Source: Cellulomonas fulva (lineage in GTDB: Bacteria > Actinomycetota > Actinomycetes > Actinomycetales > Cellulomonadaceae). Taken from it: 64,000 nucleotides of DNA. How positions within the stretch are numbered: the first letter of the stretch is position 1; every line of letters begins with the position of its first letter. Below, one piece after another: positions 26,928-34,357 of the stretch. Where the stretch lies: contig NZ_JAHBOH010000002.1 in the NCBI RefSeq assembly GCF_018531375.1, positions 62,001 through 126,000 on the forward strand, read 5' to 3'. Below the pieces are notes generated by a model. It was not told where the DNA came from. It was given only the letters and a program-made list of their open reading frames with translations, and searched no databases. A program made the translations under genes and the position numbers.

Positions 26928-28607
26928 GTGAGCGCAGTGAACGGCACGACCCCCGCCCCGAGCACCTCGACCGCACCGACGGCGCTGCCGCGCCTCGCCG
27001 GCCAGGCGTTCCAGGTGTACGACACCACGCTGCGCGACGGTGCGCAGCAGGAGGGCATCGCGCTCTCGGTGGCGGACAAGCTCGCGATCGCCGTGCTGCT
27101 CGACGAGCTCGGCGTGGGGTTCATCGAGGGCGGCTGGCCGGGCGCGGTGCCCAAGGACACCGAGTTCTTCAAGCGCGCCGCCAAGGAGCTCGACCTGCGC
27201 AACGCCGAGCTCGCCGCGTTCGGTGCCACCCGCAAGGCGGGGACGCGGGCCACGGACGACCCGCAGGTCCGGGCGCTGCTCGACTCCGAGGCGCCGGTGG
27301 TCGCGGTGGTGGCGAAGCACGACGTGCGGCACGCGGAGCGCGCGCTGCGCACCACCGGCGAGGAGAACCTCGCGATGATCGCCGACACGGTCGCGCTGCT
27401 GGTCCGGGAGGGCCGGCGCGTGGTGGTGGACGCCGAGCACTTCTTCGACGGCTACCGCTACGACGCGGCGTACTCCCGGCAGGCCGTGCTGACGGCGTTC
27501 GAGGCGGGTGCGGAGGTCGTGGCGCTGTGCGACACCAACGGCGGCATGGTGCCGTCCTGGGTCACGCAGATCGTGCAGGACGTGCGCGCGGCGGTCGGCC
27601 CGGACGCCGTCCTGGGCATCCACGCGCACAACGACTCGGGCTGTGCCGTGGCCAACACCCTCGCGGCGGTCGAGGCCGGCTGCGCGCACGTGCAGGGCAC
27701 GGTCAACGGCTACGGGGAGCGCACCGGCAACGCGGACCTCCTCGCGGTCGTCGCCAACCTCGAGCTCAAGTACGGCCTGCCGGCGCTGGCGCGCGACGAC
27801 GAGCGGCCGGGCGGGCTGCCGGAGCTGACCCGCATCGCGCACGCGATCAGCGAGATCACCAACATCTCGCCGTTCGCGCGCTCGCCCTACGTGGGTGCCA
27901 GCGCGTTCGCGCACAAGGCCGGCCTGCACGCGTCCGCGATCCGCGTGGACCCGGACCTCTACCAGCACACGGACCCCGCGCTCGTCGGCAACGACATGCG
28001 GATGCTGGTCTCCGACATGGCGGGGCGCGCGTCGATCGAGCTGAAGGGCCGCGAGCTGGGCTTCGACCTCTCCGACCGCCCCGACGTGCTGTCCCGCGTG
28101 ACCGAGCGGGTGAAGGACGCCGAGGCGCGGGGCTACACGTACGAGGCCGCGGACGCATCGTTCGAGCTGCTGCTGGTCGAGGAGATCGAGGGCGGCCGGC
28201 CGCAGTACTTCCGGGTCGAGTCGTGGCGCACGATCGTCGAGCGGTCGGGCGGCCGCGGCACGCCCGCCACGGCCGAGGCGACGGTCAAGCTGCACGCGGG
28301 CGGCGAGCGCTTCGTCACCACCGGTGAGGGCAACGGCCCGGTCAACGCGCTCGACCACGCGCTGCGGCAGGCCCTGGTCGGCGCCTACCCGGAGCTCGAG
28401 GCGTTCGAGCTGATCGACTTCAAGGTCCGGATCCTCGACTCGATGCACGGCACCGACGCGGTCACGCGCGTGCTGATCGAGATGACGGACGGGCAGACGT
28501 CGTGGAGCACGGTCGGGGTCGGCCCCAACCTGCTCGAGGCCTCCTGGGAGGCGCTCACGGACGCCACCATCTGGGGGCTGCTGCACGCCGAGGTCGCCCC
28601 GCGCTGA
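26928..28607 (+). CDS. cimA: Citramalate synthase
   Basis: 559 residues. It condenses acetyl-CoA with pyruvate to citramalate, giving 2-ketobutyrate for isoleucine without threonine. The HMGL-like catalytic domain has VYDTTLRDGAQQEGIALSV, the metal site HAHNDSGCAVANTLAAVE and GYGERTGNADL. The C-terminal LeuA dimer/regulatory domain (TVKLHAGGERFVTTGEGNGP) is present. The length and the spacing of GWPGAVPKDTEFFK favour CimA over 2-isopropylmalate synthase. GTG 26928 was chosen; the first 30 residues are Thr/Pro-rich. It is governed by the leader just upstream. Confidence 0.92.
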   Translation: MSAVNGTTPAPSTSTAPTALPRLAGQAFQVYDTTLRDGAQQEGIALSVADKLAIAVLLDELGVGFIEGGWPGAVPKDTEFFKRAAKELDLRNAELAAFGATRKAGTRATDDPQVRALLDSEAPVVAVVAKHDVRHAERALRTTGEENLAMIADTVALLVREGRRVVVDAEHFFDGYRYDAAYSRQAVLTAFEAGAEVVALCDTNGGMVPSWVTQIVQDVRAAVGPDAVLGIHAHNDSGCAVANTLAAVEAGCAHVQGTVNGYGERTGNADLLAVVANLELKYGLPALARDDERPGGLPELTRIAHAISEITNISPFARSPYVGASAFAHKAGLHASAIRVDPDLYQHTDPALVGNDMRMLVSDMAGRASIELKGRELGFDLSDRPDVLSRVTERVKDAEARGYTYEAADASFELLLVEEIEGGRPQYFRVESWRTIVERSGGRGTPATAEATVKLHAGGERFVTTGEGNGPVNALDHALRQALVGAYPELEAFELIDFKVRILDSMHGTDAVTRVLIEMTDGQTSWSTVGVGPNLLEASWEALTDATIWGLLHAEVAPR

Positions 28608-28733
28608 GCCGCCGCCGGGGTCACCCTCGCGCGCGAGCCGGTTCTGGACGGTCTTTCGCGGCGACGCGCGTCTGGGCCTAGCCTCGGAACCGACGACGCA
28701 CCTGACGGCGGGGGCACGAGGGAGGAACGCGCA

Positions 28734-29624
28734 GTGACGAGCACGGAGCCCCGCGGCCCCGACGCGTCACCGCCACCCACGACGAGGAGCGGCACGCCCG
28801 CCGCGCGACGTTCCTGGTGGTGGGCCGTGGTGGTCGCCGCCGTCGTCGTGGCGGTCCTCCTGCTCGTCGTGCAGCCGTGGGGCTCGCACGAGACCGAGCC
28901 CGTGATCGTGCCGACGACGGCGAGCCCGACCCCCACCGCGCCGCCGACCGGTCCCGCCCCGCGCCCCTCGCCGACCCCGACGGTCCCGCCCGTGCCGGGG
29001 GAGGAGGCGGAGTTCGACGACGACGCGCTCCACCTGCTCTTCGTCCGGCAGCGCGAGCTGCAGAGCGTGGTCCCCGCGGCGGAGGACGGGGTCACGGCCG
29101 GCATCCGTCCCGGCGAGCTCACGTGGGGGCTGCCGCAGGGATCGAGCGTCGACCCGGCGCAGTGCAACGTCGCGGTGACGGTCGTCGACGCCACCCCGCC
29201 GGGCTTCGACGCGCGCTCGTGGGGCAACGACGCGATGGAGTTCACGCAGACGCTCACCCGGCTCGACGACGCGGCGCAGGCGCAGGAGGCCTTCCGTGAC
29301 CTGGTCACCGCGGTCGACGGCTGCCCGACCTACGCGCAGGTGAACCCCGGCACGGACGGCGCGCGCTGGGCCGCCCAGCCCGCGATCGAGGGCCAGGGGA
29401 CGTACCCCTCGATCGTGCAGGAGGTCGTGCACGTCGCCGAGGGCGCGCGCACGCCCACCTACCGCGGCCACCTGCTCGTCGGGAACGTGATCGTGTCCTG
29501 GACGGCGGCGGCGGTCGCCGAGGGGGACGACGACGCGGCGCGCCTGGCGACGCTCGGCCCGCCCGAGGCGCTCTCGATGATGGTCCAGGACCGCGCGCGC
29601 CTGGCCGTCCAGTCGCTGGGCTGA
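28734..29624 (+). CDS. Membrane-anchored extracytoplasmic protein, PknH-sensor-like
   Basis: 296 residues with a single N-terminal membrane span (WAVVVAAVVVAVLLLVVQPW), then a Thr/Pro-rich linker and an extracellular domain of about 190 residues with two cysteines (SVDPAQCNVAV; VDGCPTYAQVNPG). The paired cysteines and FRDLVTAVDGC resemble the extracellular sensor domain of mycobacterial PknH and of related lipoproteins. The resemblance is weak and not proof. The GTG start follows GAGGGAGGAACG. Confidence 0.65.
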   Translation: MTSTEPRGPDASPPPTTRSGTPAARRSWWWAVVVAAVVVAVLLLVVQPWGSHETEPVIVPTTASPTPTAPPTGPAPRPSPTPTVPPVPGEEAEFDDDALHLLFVRQRELQSVVPAAEDGVTAGIRPGELTWGLPQGSSVDPAQCNVAVTVVDATPPGFDARSWGNDAMEFTQTLTRLDDAAQAQEAFRDLVTAVDGCPTYAQVNPGTDGARWAAQPAIEGQGTYPSIVQEVVHVAEGARTPTYRGHLLVGNVIVSWTAAAVAEGDDDAARLATLGPPEALSMMVQDRARLAVQSLG

Positions 29625-29643
29625 GCGTGCCTAGGCTGGTGCC

Positions 29644-30789
29644 GTGACGGACGACGAGCACCACCAGCACGACGAGCACGAGCACGCAGAGCACGCAGAG
29701 CGTGTAGAGCCGCGGCACGGCGAGTACAAGGTGCCGGGCGGCAAGCTCGTCGGCGTCGACCTCACGGTCCGCGACGGCGTGCTCGCGGACGTGCGGGTCG
29801 CGGGCGACTTCTTCCTGGAGCCCGACGAGGCGCTCGCGGAGATCGACGTCGCGCTCACCGGCCTGCCGGCGGACACCACGACGACCCGGCTCGCGACGGC
29901 GGTGCGCGAGCACCTGACCGCCGCGCAGGACGCGGGCCGGCTCGTCGGCCCCGTGGCGATGGTCGGGTTCGACGAGCGCGCGGTCGCGGTCGCGGTGCGG
30001 CGGGCGCTCGGCCTGTCGACCACGTGGGAGGACCACACGTTCGACGTGATCCGGACCGGGCCGCTGCACCCCGCGCTGCACGCCGCGCTGGACCAGGTGC
30101 TCACCGAGGAGCTCGCCGCCGGCCTGCGCGGGCCGACGCTGCGGTTCTGGGAGTGGGAGGACCCGGCGGTGGTCATCGGGTCGTTCCAGTCGCTGCGCAA
30201 CGAGGTGGACCTCGCCGCCGCCGAGCGGTACGGGATCACGGTGGTGCGCCGCGTCTCGGGCGGTGGCGCGATGTTCATGGAGGCGGGCAACTGCATCACG
30301 TTCTCGCTCGTCGTGCCCGCGTCCCTGGTCGACGGCATGACGTTCGAGGAGTCCTACGCGTTCCTCAACCAGTGGGTGCTCGGTGCGCTCGCGGACGTCG
30401 GCGTCGAGGCGACGCTCACCGGCCTCAACGACATCGCGTCGCCCGCCGGGAAGCTCGCGGGCTCCGCCCAGAAGCGCGTGGTGGGCGGTGCGGTGCTGCA
30501 CCACGTGACGATGTCCTACGACATCGACGCCGCGAAGATGCTCGAGGTCCTGCGCATCGGCCGCGAGAAGGTCTCGGACAAGGGCACGCGCAGCGCGGCC
30601 AAGCGCGTCGACCCGGTCCGCTCGCAGACCCAGCTGCCGCGCGAGGAGGTCATCGACGCGTTCGAGGCGCACTTCCGGGCGCGGTACTCGAGCGTCACGG
30701 GCGACCTGCGGCCCGACGAGCTGGAGCGGGCCGAGGAGCTGCGCCGCACCAAGTTCGCCGACGACGCGTGGACCGCCCGCGTGCCGTGA
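29644..30789 (+). CDS. lplA: Lipoate-protein ligase A with N-terminal accessory domain
   Basis: 381 residues. It attaches lipoate to 2-oxoacid dehydrogenases and GcvH. The ligase domain (about 130-370) shows RRVSGGGAMFMEAGNCITFS and the lysine segment SPAGKLAGSAQKRVVGGA. The small accessory domain, normally C-terminal, appears here at residues 25-90 (YKVPGGKLVGVDLTVRDGV; GDFFLEPDEALAEIDVALTG). Before it lies a His/Glu-rich start (HHQHDEHEHAEHAE) from imperfect repeats. A TAGGCT box ends 6 nt before the GTG, so the message is probably leaderless. Confidence 0.88.
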   Translation: MTDDEHHQHDEHEHAEHAERVEPRHGEYKVPGGKLVGVDLTVRDGVLADVRVAGDFFLEPDEALAEIDVALTGLPADTTTTRLATAVREHLTAAQDAGRLVGPVAMVGFDERAVAVAVRRALGLSTTWEDHTFDVIRTGPLHPALHAALDQVLTEELAAGLRGPTLRFWEWEDPAVVIGSFQSLRNEVDLAAAERYGITVVRRVSGGGAMFMEAGNCITFSLVVPASLVDGMTFEESYAFLNQWVLGALADVGVEATLTGLNDIASPAGKLAGSAQKRVVGGAVLHHVTMSYDIDAAKMLEVLRIGREKVSDKGTRSAAKRVDPVRSQTQLPREEVIDAFEAHFRARYSSVTGDLRPDELERAEELRRTKFADDAWTARVP

Positions 30790-30834
30790 CGGCCGCGCCC
30801 ACGGTCCCCGCGGCGCCCGGTCGCCCGCGGGCGT

Positions 30835-31218
30835 TCACAGGACGGGGACGTCGCGGGACGCGAGGGCGACGAGCGCGACGAGGCCGAGCACGGTGAGCGT
30901 GCCCGCGACGACCGCGACGAGCCGTCCGCCCAGGTAGGTCGCCGGCACGTCCGGCAGGTGCCGCCGCATCGCGGCGACGACGACGAGAGACGCCGCGACG
31001 AACCCCGCGAGGGTGAGCGTCCACGCCGCCGGACCCACCATGGTCTCGAGCAGCTTGCCCGCGCCGACGCTCCCCGCCGCGAGGCCCAGCGCCGTGCGCC
31101 GCCAGGACAGCCGCGTCCGCTCGCGGGCGAGCCCCGCCTCCTGCGCCGGCCCGGCGGAGGTGCTGGGCGGGTCCGTGCGCGAGGGGAGCGGGTGGCCCGG
31201 CTCGTCGGGGGGAGTCAC
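30835..31218 (-). CDS. DUF202 membrane protein
   Basis: 127 residues. AGLARERTRLSWRRTALGL followed by three hydrophobic spans is the DUF202 signature. The GTG start overlaps the stop of the upstream DUF202 gene by four bases, so the two paralogues form one unit. The function of the family is unknown. Confidence 0.85.
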   Translation of the reverse strand: MTPPDEPGHPLPSRTDPPSTSAGPAQEAGLARERTRLSWRRTALGLAAGSVGAGKLLETMVGPAAWTLTLAGFVAASLVVVAAMRRHLPDVPATYLGGRLVAVVAGTLTVLGLVALVALASRDVPVL

Positions 31219-31589
31219 CGCACCAGCATCCCGACCAGCACCAGGGCACCGGCCACGCAGACCCCGACGACGAGCACCGCGAACCCGGCGGGCGCGGGCA
31301 GCGGCCGGCCCTCGCGGACGGCGCGCTCCGCCCGGGCCCAGGCCCACCAGGCCATGAGCGGCGTCAGCGCCCCGAGCGTGACGAGCAGCAGTGCGGCCGC
31401 GAAGCGCAGGTCCTCCTGCACCGGCAGCTCGAGCGCCTCGAGCGCGACGCCGCCCGCCAGCAGCGCGAGCGCGGTGCGGACCCAGGCCAGGAACGTGCGC
31501 TCGTTGGCCATCGAGAACCGCGCGTCCGGCTCCTGCCCGGTGCCGTAGACCCACGCGGGGAAGCGGCGCGGTGCGCGGTCGCTGCTCAT
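31215..31589 (-). CDS. DUF202 (YidH-type) membrane protein
   Basis: 124 residues. DARFSMANERTFLAWVRTAL with three following spans identifies the YidH-like DUF202 family. It is the first gene of the two-gene unit. ATG 31589 is the only reasonable start. Function unknown. Confidence 0.88.
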   Translation of the reverse strand: MSSDRAPRRFPAWVYGTGQEPDARFSMANERTFLAWVRTALALLAGGVALEALELPVQEDLRFAAALLLVTLGALTPLMAWWAWARAERAVREGRPLPAPAGFAVLVVGVCVAGALVLVGMLVR

Positions 31590-31721
31590 GGACCCATCTT
31601 GGCGGTATCTCCGGTCCGTCCGCGCGCTCCTGCCTGACGACCCGGCGATGCCGGGCCGGTCCAGCCCCACCTGCCGCCCGATCCCGAGTCCGATCCCGAG
31701 CACCCGACGAGGACCACGCCC

Positions 31722-32006
31722 ATGCACCGCACGACGCCGGAACGGCTCGACCTCGACCGCGAGCTGCGGCGCATGGCGCTGCTGCACGCGCGGGAGACGT
31801 GGGCGCGCGGCGGGCGGGGCGCCGCCCGCGTGCGCCGTGCTCAGCGCGAGCCGAACACCGCCGTCCCGACGCGCACGACCGTCGCGCCGTGGGCGATGGC
31901 GAGCTCGAGGTCGCGGCTCATGCCCATCGACAGCCCGTCGGCCGCCGCGGTGCCCGGGGCGCCACCGGTGACGACCTCGTCCCGCAGCGCCCGCAGCGCG
32001 TCGTAG
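31722..32006 (+). CDS. Possible small protein of unknown function
   Basis: The frame starts with MHRTTPERLDLDRELRRMAL and has strong G/C at third positions for its first 45 codons. A GAGGA lies 9 nt upstream. Beyond about 31855 it runs antisense to the end of the YggS gene and its composition loses coding character. It may be a real gene whose 3' end was lost or extended by chance. I recognise no domain. Confidence 0.3.
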   Translation: MHRTTPERLDLDRELRRMALLHARETWARGGRGAARVRRAQREPNTAVPTRTTVAPWAMASSRSRLMPIDSPSAAAVPGAPPVTTSSRSARSAS

Positions 32007-32602
32007 CCCGCCGCGACGACCCGCTCGTCCGGGGAGTTCGCCCCGACGGTCATGAACCCGGTGAGCCGCAGGCCCGGCAGGGCCGCCACGTGGAGCGCGA
32101 GGGCGCGGGCCGCGGACGGGGCGACGCCGCTCTTGGTGGGCTCGCCCGAGACGTTGACCTGCACCATGACGTCCAGCGGCGCGGGCAGCCCGGCCGCGCG
32201 GGCGGCGAGGCGATCGGCGAGCTCGGGTGCCGCGACCGTCTGCACGCACCGCGCGAACCGCAGCACCGCGTTGACCTTGTTGGACTGCAGCGGGCCGATG
32301 AAGTGCCAGGCCGGGTCCAGGTCGGCGAGCAGGGGCGCCTTCGCGACGAGCTCCTGGACGCGGTTCTCGCCCAGCAGCACGGGGGCCGGCACGGGGCCGG
32401 CCGCACGCAGACCGGCCGCACGCAGACCGGCCGCACGCAGGTCGGCGTCCGCCTCCAGCGCCGCGCGGACCGCGGCGAGGGGCTGGGCCTTCGACGCGAG
32501 CAGGAGCGTCACCGCGTCGGGCGCGCGGCCGGCAGCCTCGCACGCTCGTCGGACGCGGTCCCGCACGGCCGCGAGCCGCTCGCGCACGTCGTCGTCCTCC
32601 AC
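31841..32602 (-). CDS. YggS-family PLP-binding protein
   Basis: 253 residues, single-domain PLP barrel (PLPBP/ProSC) that helps PLP and amino-acid homeostasis and has no known catalysis. Conserved: TLLLASKAQPLAAVRAAL with the PLP lysine, LLGENRVQELVAK, WHFIGPLQSNKVNAVLRF and GLSMGMSRDLELAIAHGAT. A threefold LRAAG repeat, encoded by 15-bp repeats (32397-32441), is inserted between the first helix and LLGENR. The start GTG at 32602 is tentative. The gene is commonly next to division or proline genes, but not here. Confidence 0.88.
   Translation of the reverse strand: MEDDDVRERLAAVRDRVRRACEAAGRAPDAVTLLLASKAQPLAAVRAALEADADLRAAGLRAAGLRAAGPVPAPVLLGENRVQELVAKAPLLADLDPAWHFIGPLQSNKVNAVLRFARCVQTVAAPELADRLAARAAGLPAPLDVMVQVNVSGEPTKSGVAPSAARALALHVAALPGLRLTGFMTVGANSPDERVVAAGYDALRALRDEVVTGGAPGTAAADGLSMGMSRDLELAIAHGATVVRVGTAVFGSR
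32397..32441. repeat. Three 15-bp repeats inside the YggS gene
   Basis: CCGGCCGCACGCAGA occurs at 32397-32411 and 32412-32426, and with one change at 32427-32441. The length is a multiple of three, so the frame is kept and LRAAG is added three times. Confidence 0.9.
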
Positions 32603-32692
32603 GTCGCCGGAACCTAGCGGACCCGGCGGCTCAGGGGCGAACCCGGGAGGTCCCCGATGCCGCGCGCGGGGGCGACGTGGGACCGTAGGCAC

Positions 32693-33091
32693 GTGAAGAC
32701 CCTGCTCAACGTCATCTGGCTGGTGCTCGCCGGCTTCTGGCTGGCCCTCGGCTACGTCGCGGCCGGCATCGTGTGCTGCGTGCTGATCGTCACGATCCCG
32801 TTCGGCATCGCGTCCTTCCGGATCGCCGGCTACGCGCTGTGGCCGTTCGGCCGCACCGTGGTCGACAAGCCGACCTCGGGCGTGTTCTCGGTGATCGGCA
32901 ACGTGATCTGGCTGCTGGTCGCGGGGATCTGGCTCGCGATCGGCCACGTGGTGACCGCGATCCCGCTGTTCCTGTCGATCATCGGCATCCCGCTCGGCAT
33001 CGCCAACCTCAAGATGATCCCGATCTCGCTGCTGCCGCTCGGCAAGGACGTCGTCTCGACGGACCGGCCGTTCGCGGGCTACGGCCGCTGA
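32693..33091 (+). CDS. YccF-domain membrane protein
   Basis: 132 residues with two copies of the YccF unit (PF03733): NVIWLVLAGFWLALGYVAAG with TIPFGIASFRIAGYALWPFG, then NVIWLLVAGIWLAIGHVVTA with SIIGIPLGIANLKMIPISLL. It is an inner-membrane protein of unknown role. GTG 32693 fits the conserved N-terminus (KTLLNVIWL). Confidence 0.88.
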   Translation: MKTLLNVIWLVLAGFWLALGYVAAGIVCCVLIVTIPFGIASFRIAGYALWPFGRTVVDKPTSGVFSVIGNVIWLLVAGIWLAIGHVVTAIPLFLSIIGIPLGIANLKMIPISLLPLGKDVVSTDRPFAGYGR

Positions 33092-33101
33092 GCGACGGGG
33101 C

Positions 33102-33602
33102 TCAGGGCCGGGCCACGTCGGCGACGGTCGCGGACGTGAGGCGCACCAGGTCGGCGGGCGCGAGCTCGATGTCCAGGCCGCGGCGGCCGCCCGAGACCAG
33201 CACGGTGTCGAACACCCAGACCGTCTCGTCGACGACCGTCGGGTGCGCGGTGCGCTGGCCCAGCGGCGAGATGCCGCCGACGACGTACCCGGTCGCGCGC
33301 TCCGCGTCCGCGCGCGGCGCCATCGCGGCCTTCTTCCCGCCCACGGCGGCGGCGAGCGCCTTGAGGTCGAGCTGGCCGGTGACGGGGACCACGGCGACGG
33401 TGAGCGCGCCGTCGACCACGGTCATGAGCGTCTTGAAGACCTGCTCGGCCGGGACGCCGAGCGCGTGCGCCGCCTCGAGGCCGTAGCCGAGCTCGGTGGC
33501 CGGGTCGTGCTCGTACGGGTGCGCGGTGTGCGGCACGCCCGCCTGCGTCAGGGCGACGAGCGCCGGGGTCCCGGTCGGTGCGTGCCTGCCGTGCTTCGCC
33601 AC
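33102..33602 (-). CDS. ybaK: YbaK/EbsC-type Cys-tRNA(Pro) deacylase
   Basis: 166 residues. The family edits Cys-tRNA(Pro) formed by prolyl-tRNA synthetase. VFKTLMTVVDGALTVAVVPV, KKAAMAPRADAERATGYVVG and GGISPLGQRTAHPTVVDETV are characteristic, with the catalytic lysine in QVFKTL. GTG 33602 gives the expected N-terminus. It converges on yccF with only 10 nt between stops. Confidence 0.88.
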   Translation of the reverse strand: MAKHGRHAPTGTPALVALTQAGVPHTAHPYEHDPATELGYGLEAAHALGVPAEQVFKTLMTVVDGALTVAVVPVTGQLDLKALAAAVGGKKAAMAPRADAERATGYVVGGISPLGQRTAHPTVVDETVWVFDTVLVSGGRRGLDIELAPADLVRLTSATVADVARP

Positions 33603-33630
33603 GCGCCCAGGGTAGGGCGTGGCGCCCGCG

Positions 33631-34230
33631 TCAGACGGCGAGCCCGACGAGCGCGCCGATCCCGTAGGTGACCACCATCGCGACCGAGCCGCCGACGACG
33701 TTGCGCCGCACCGCCGGGGCGACGGGCGCGCGGCCGAAGCGGGCGCTCCCGGCACCGGTCACGACGAGCGCGAGCAGCACGGCGACGAACACGGCGGGCA
33801 CCATCGCGCGGCCCCACGGCAGGAGCGCGACGAGCAGCGGCACCAGACCGCCGACGACGAAGGCACCGAGCGACGCGAACGCGGCGTGCCACGGGTTCGA
33901 CTGCTGGTCCGCCGCGACGGCGCCCGCGCGCTCGGCGTCGCGCTGGGAGCTCACCGAGACGTACTCGCCCGCCGCCATCGACAGCGCGCCGGCGACCAGC
34001 CCGGCGACGCCCGCCGTGAGGACCACCGTGGGTCCGGGGTCCGCCCCCGCGACGCCGACGACGATCGCGGCGACCGAGACGATGCCGTCGTTCGCGCCGA
34101 GGACGGCCGCGCGGAGCCGGTTGAGACGGGCGGCGTCGACCGGCCCGCCGTGCGCGCCGTCGTGCTGCCCGTCGGGGGTCGCGGCGGGGTTCCGGGTGGC
34201 CGGGTGCAGCAGGGTCGTCAGCGCCGTCAT
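33631..34230 (-). CDS. VIT-family iron/manganese transporter
   Basis: 199 residues. [20 protein letters not shown] and [20 protein letters not shown] are hallmarks of the VIT1/CCC1 family, here without the long cytosolic insert. About five spans are visible. It probably moves Fe2+ or Mn2+ out of the cytosol. A TACGGT box lies 6 nt before the ATG, so it may be leaderless. A DtxR/IdeR-like palindrome lies 68 bp upstream, in line with metal control. Confidence 0.88.
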   Translation of the reverse strand: MTALTTLLHPATRNPAATPDGQHDGAHGGPVDAARLNRLRAAVLGANDGIVSVAAIVVGVAGADPGPTVVLTAGVAGLVAGALSMAAGEYVSVSSQRDAERAGAVAADQQSNPWHAAFASLGAFVVGGLVPLLVALLPWGRAMVPAVFVAVLLALVVTGAGSARFGRAPVAPAVRRNVVGGSVAMVVTYGIGALVGLAV

Positions 34231-34297
34231 GGCCTCACCGTAGGCACGTCCCGGCCGCGCTGTCATCGTTGGAAAGCCTGCCCTGACCTGGGCTTTC

Positions 34298-34316
34298 ATA
34301 GGTTTGGCTGGCCTAT
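34298..34316 (-). promoter_or_regulatory. DtxR/IdeR-like iron box upstream of the VIT gene
   Basis: ATAGGTTTGGCTGGCCTAT has perfect 5-bp outer arms and matches the classical TTAGGTTAGGCTAACCTAA box at 14 of 19 positions. It lies between the metal transporter and the 3' end of the helicase, so the transporter is the only likely target. A separate GAAAGCC-N12-GGCTTTC inverted repeat adjoins it at 34272-34297. IdeR control is inference. Confidence 0.5.
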
Positions 34317-34357
34317 CTCCGGGCTCGGCCCGGGCGACGCCCGCGACGACGAGCGCC

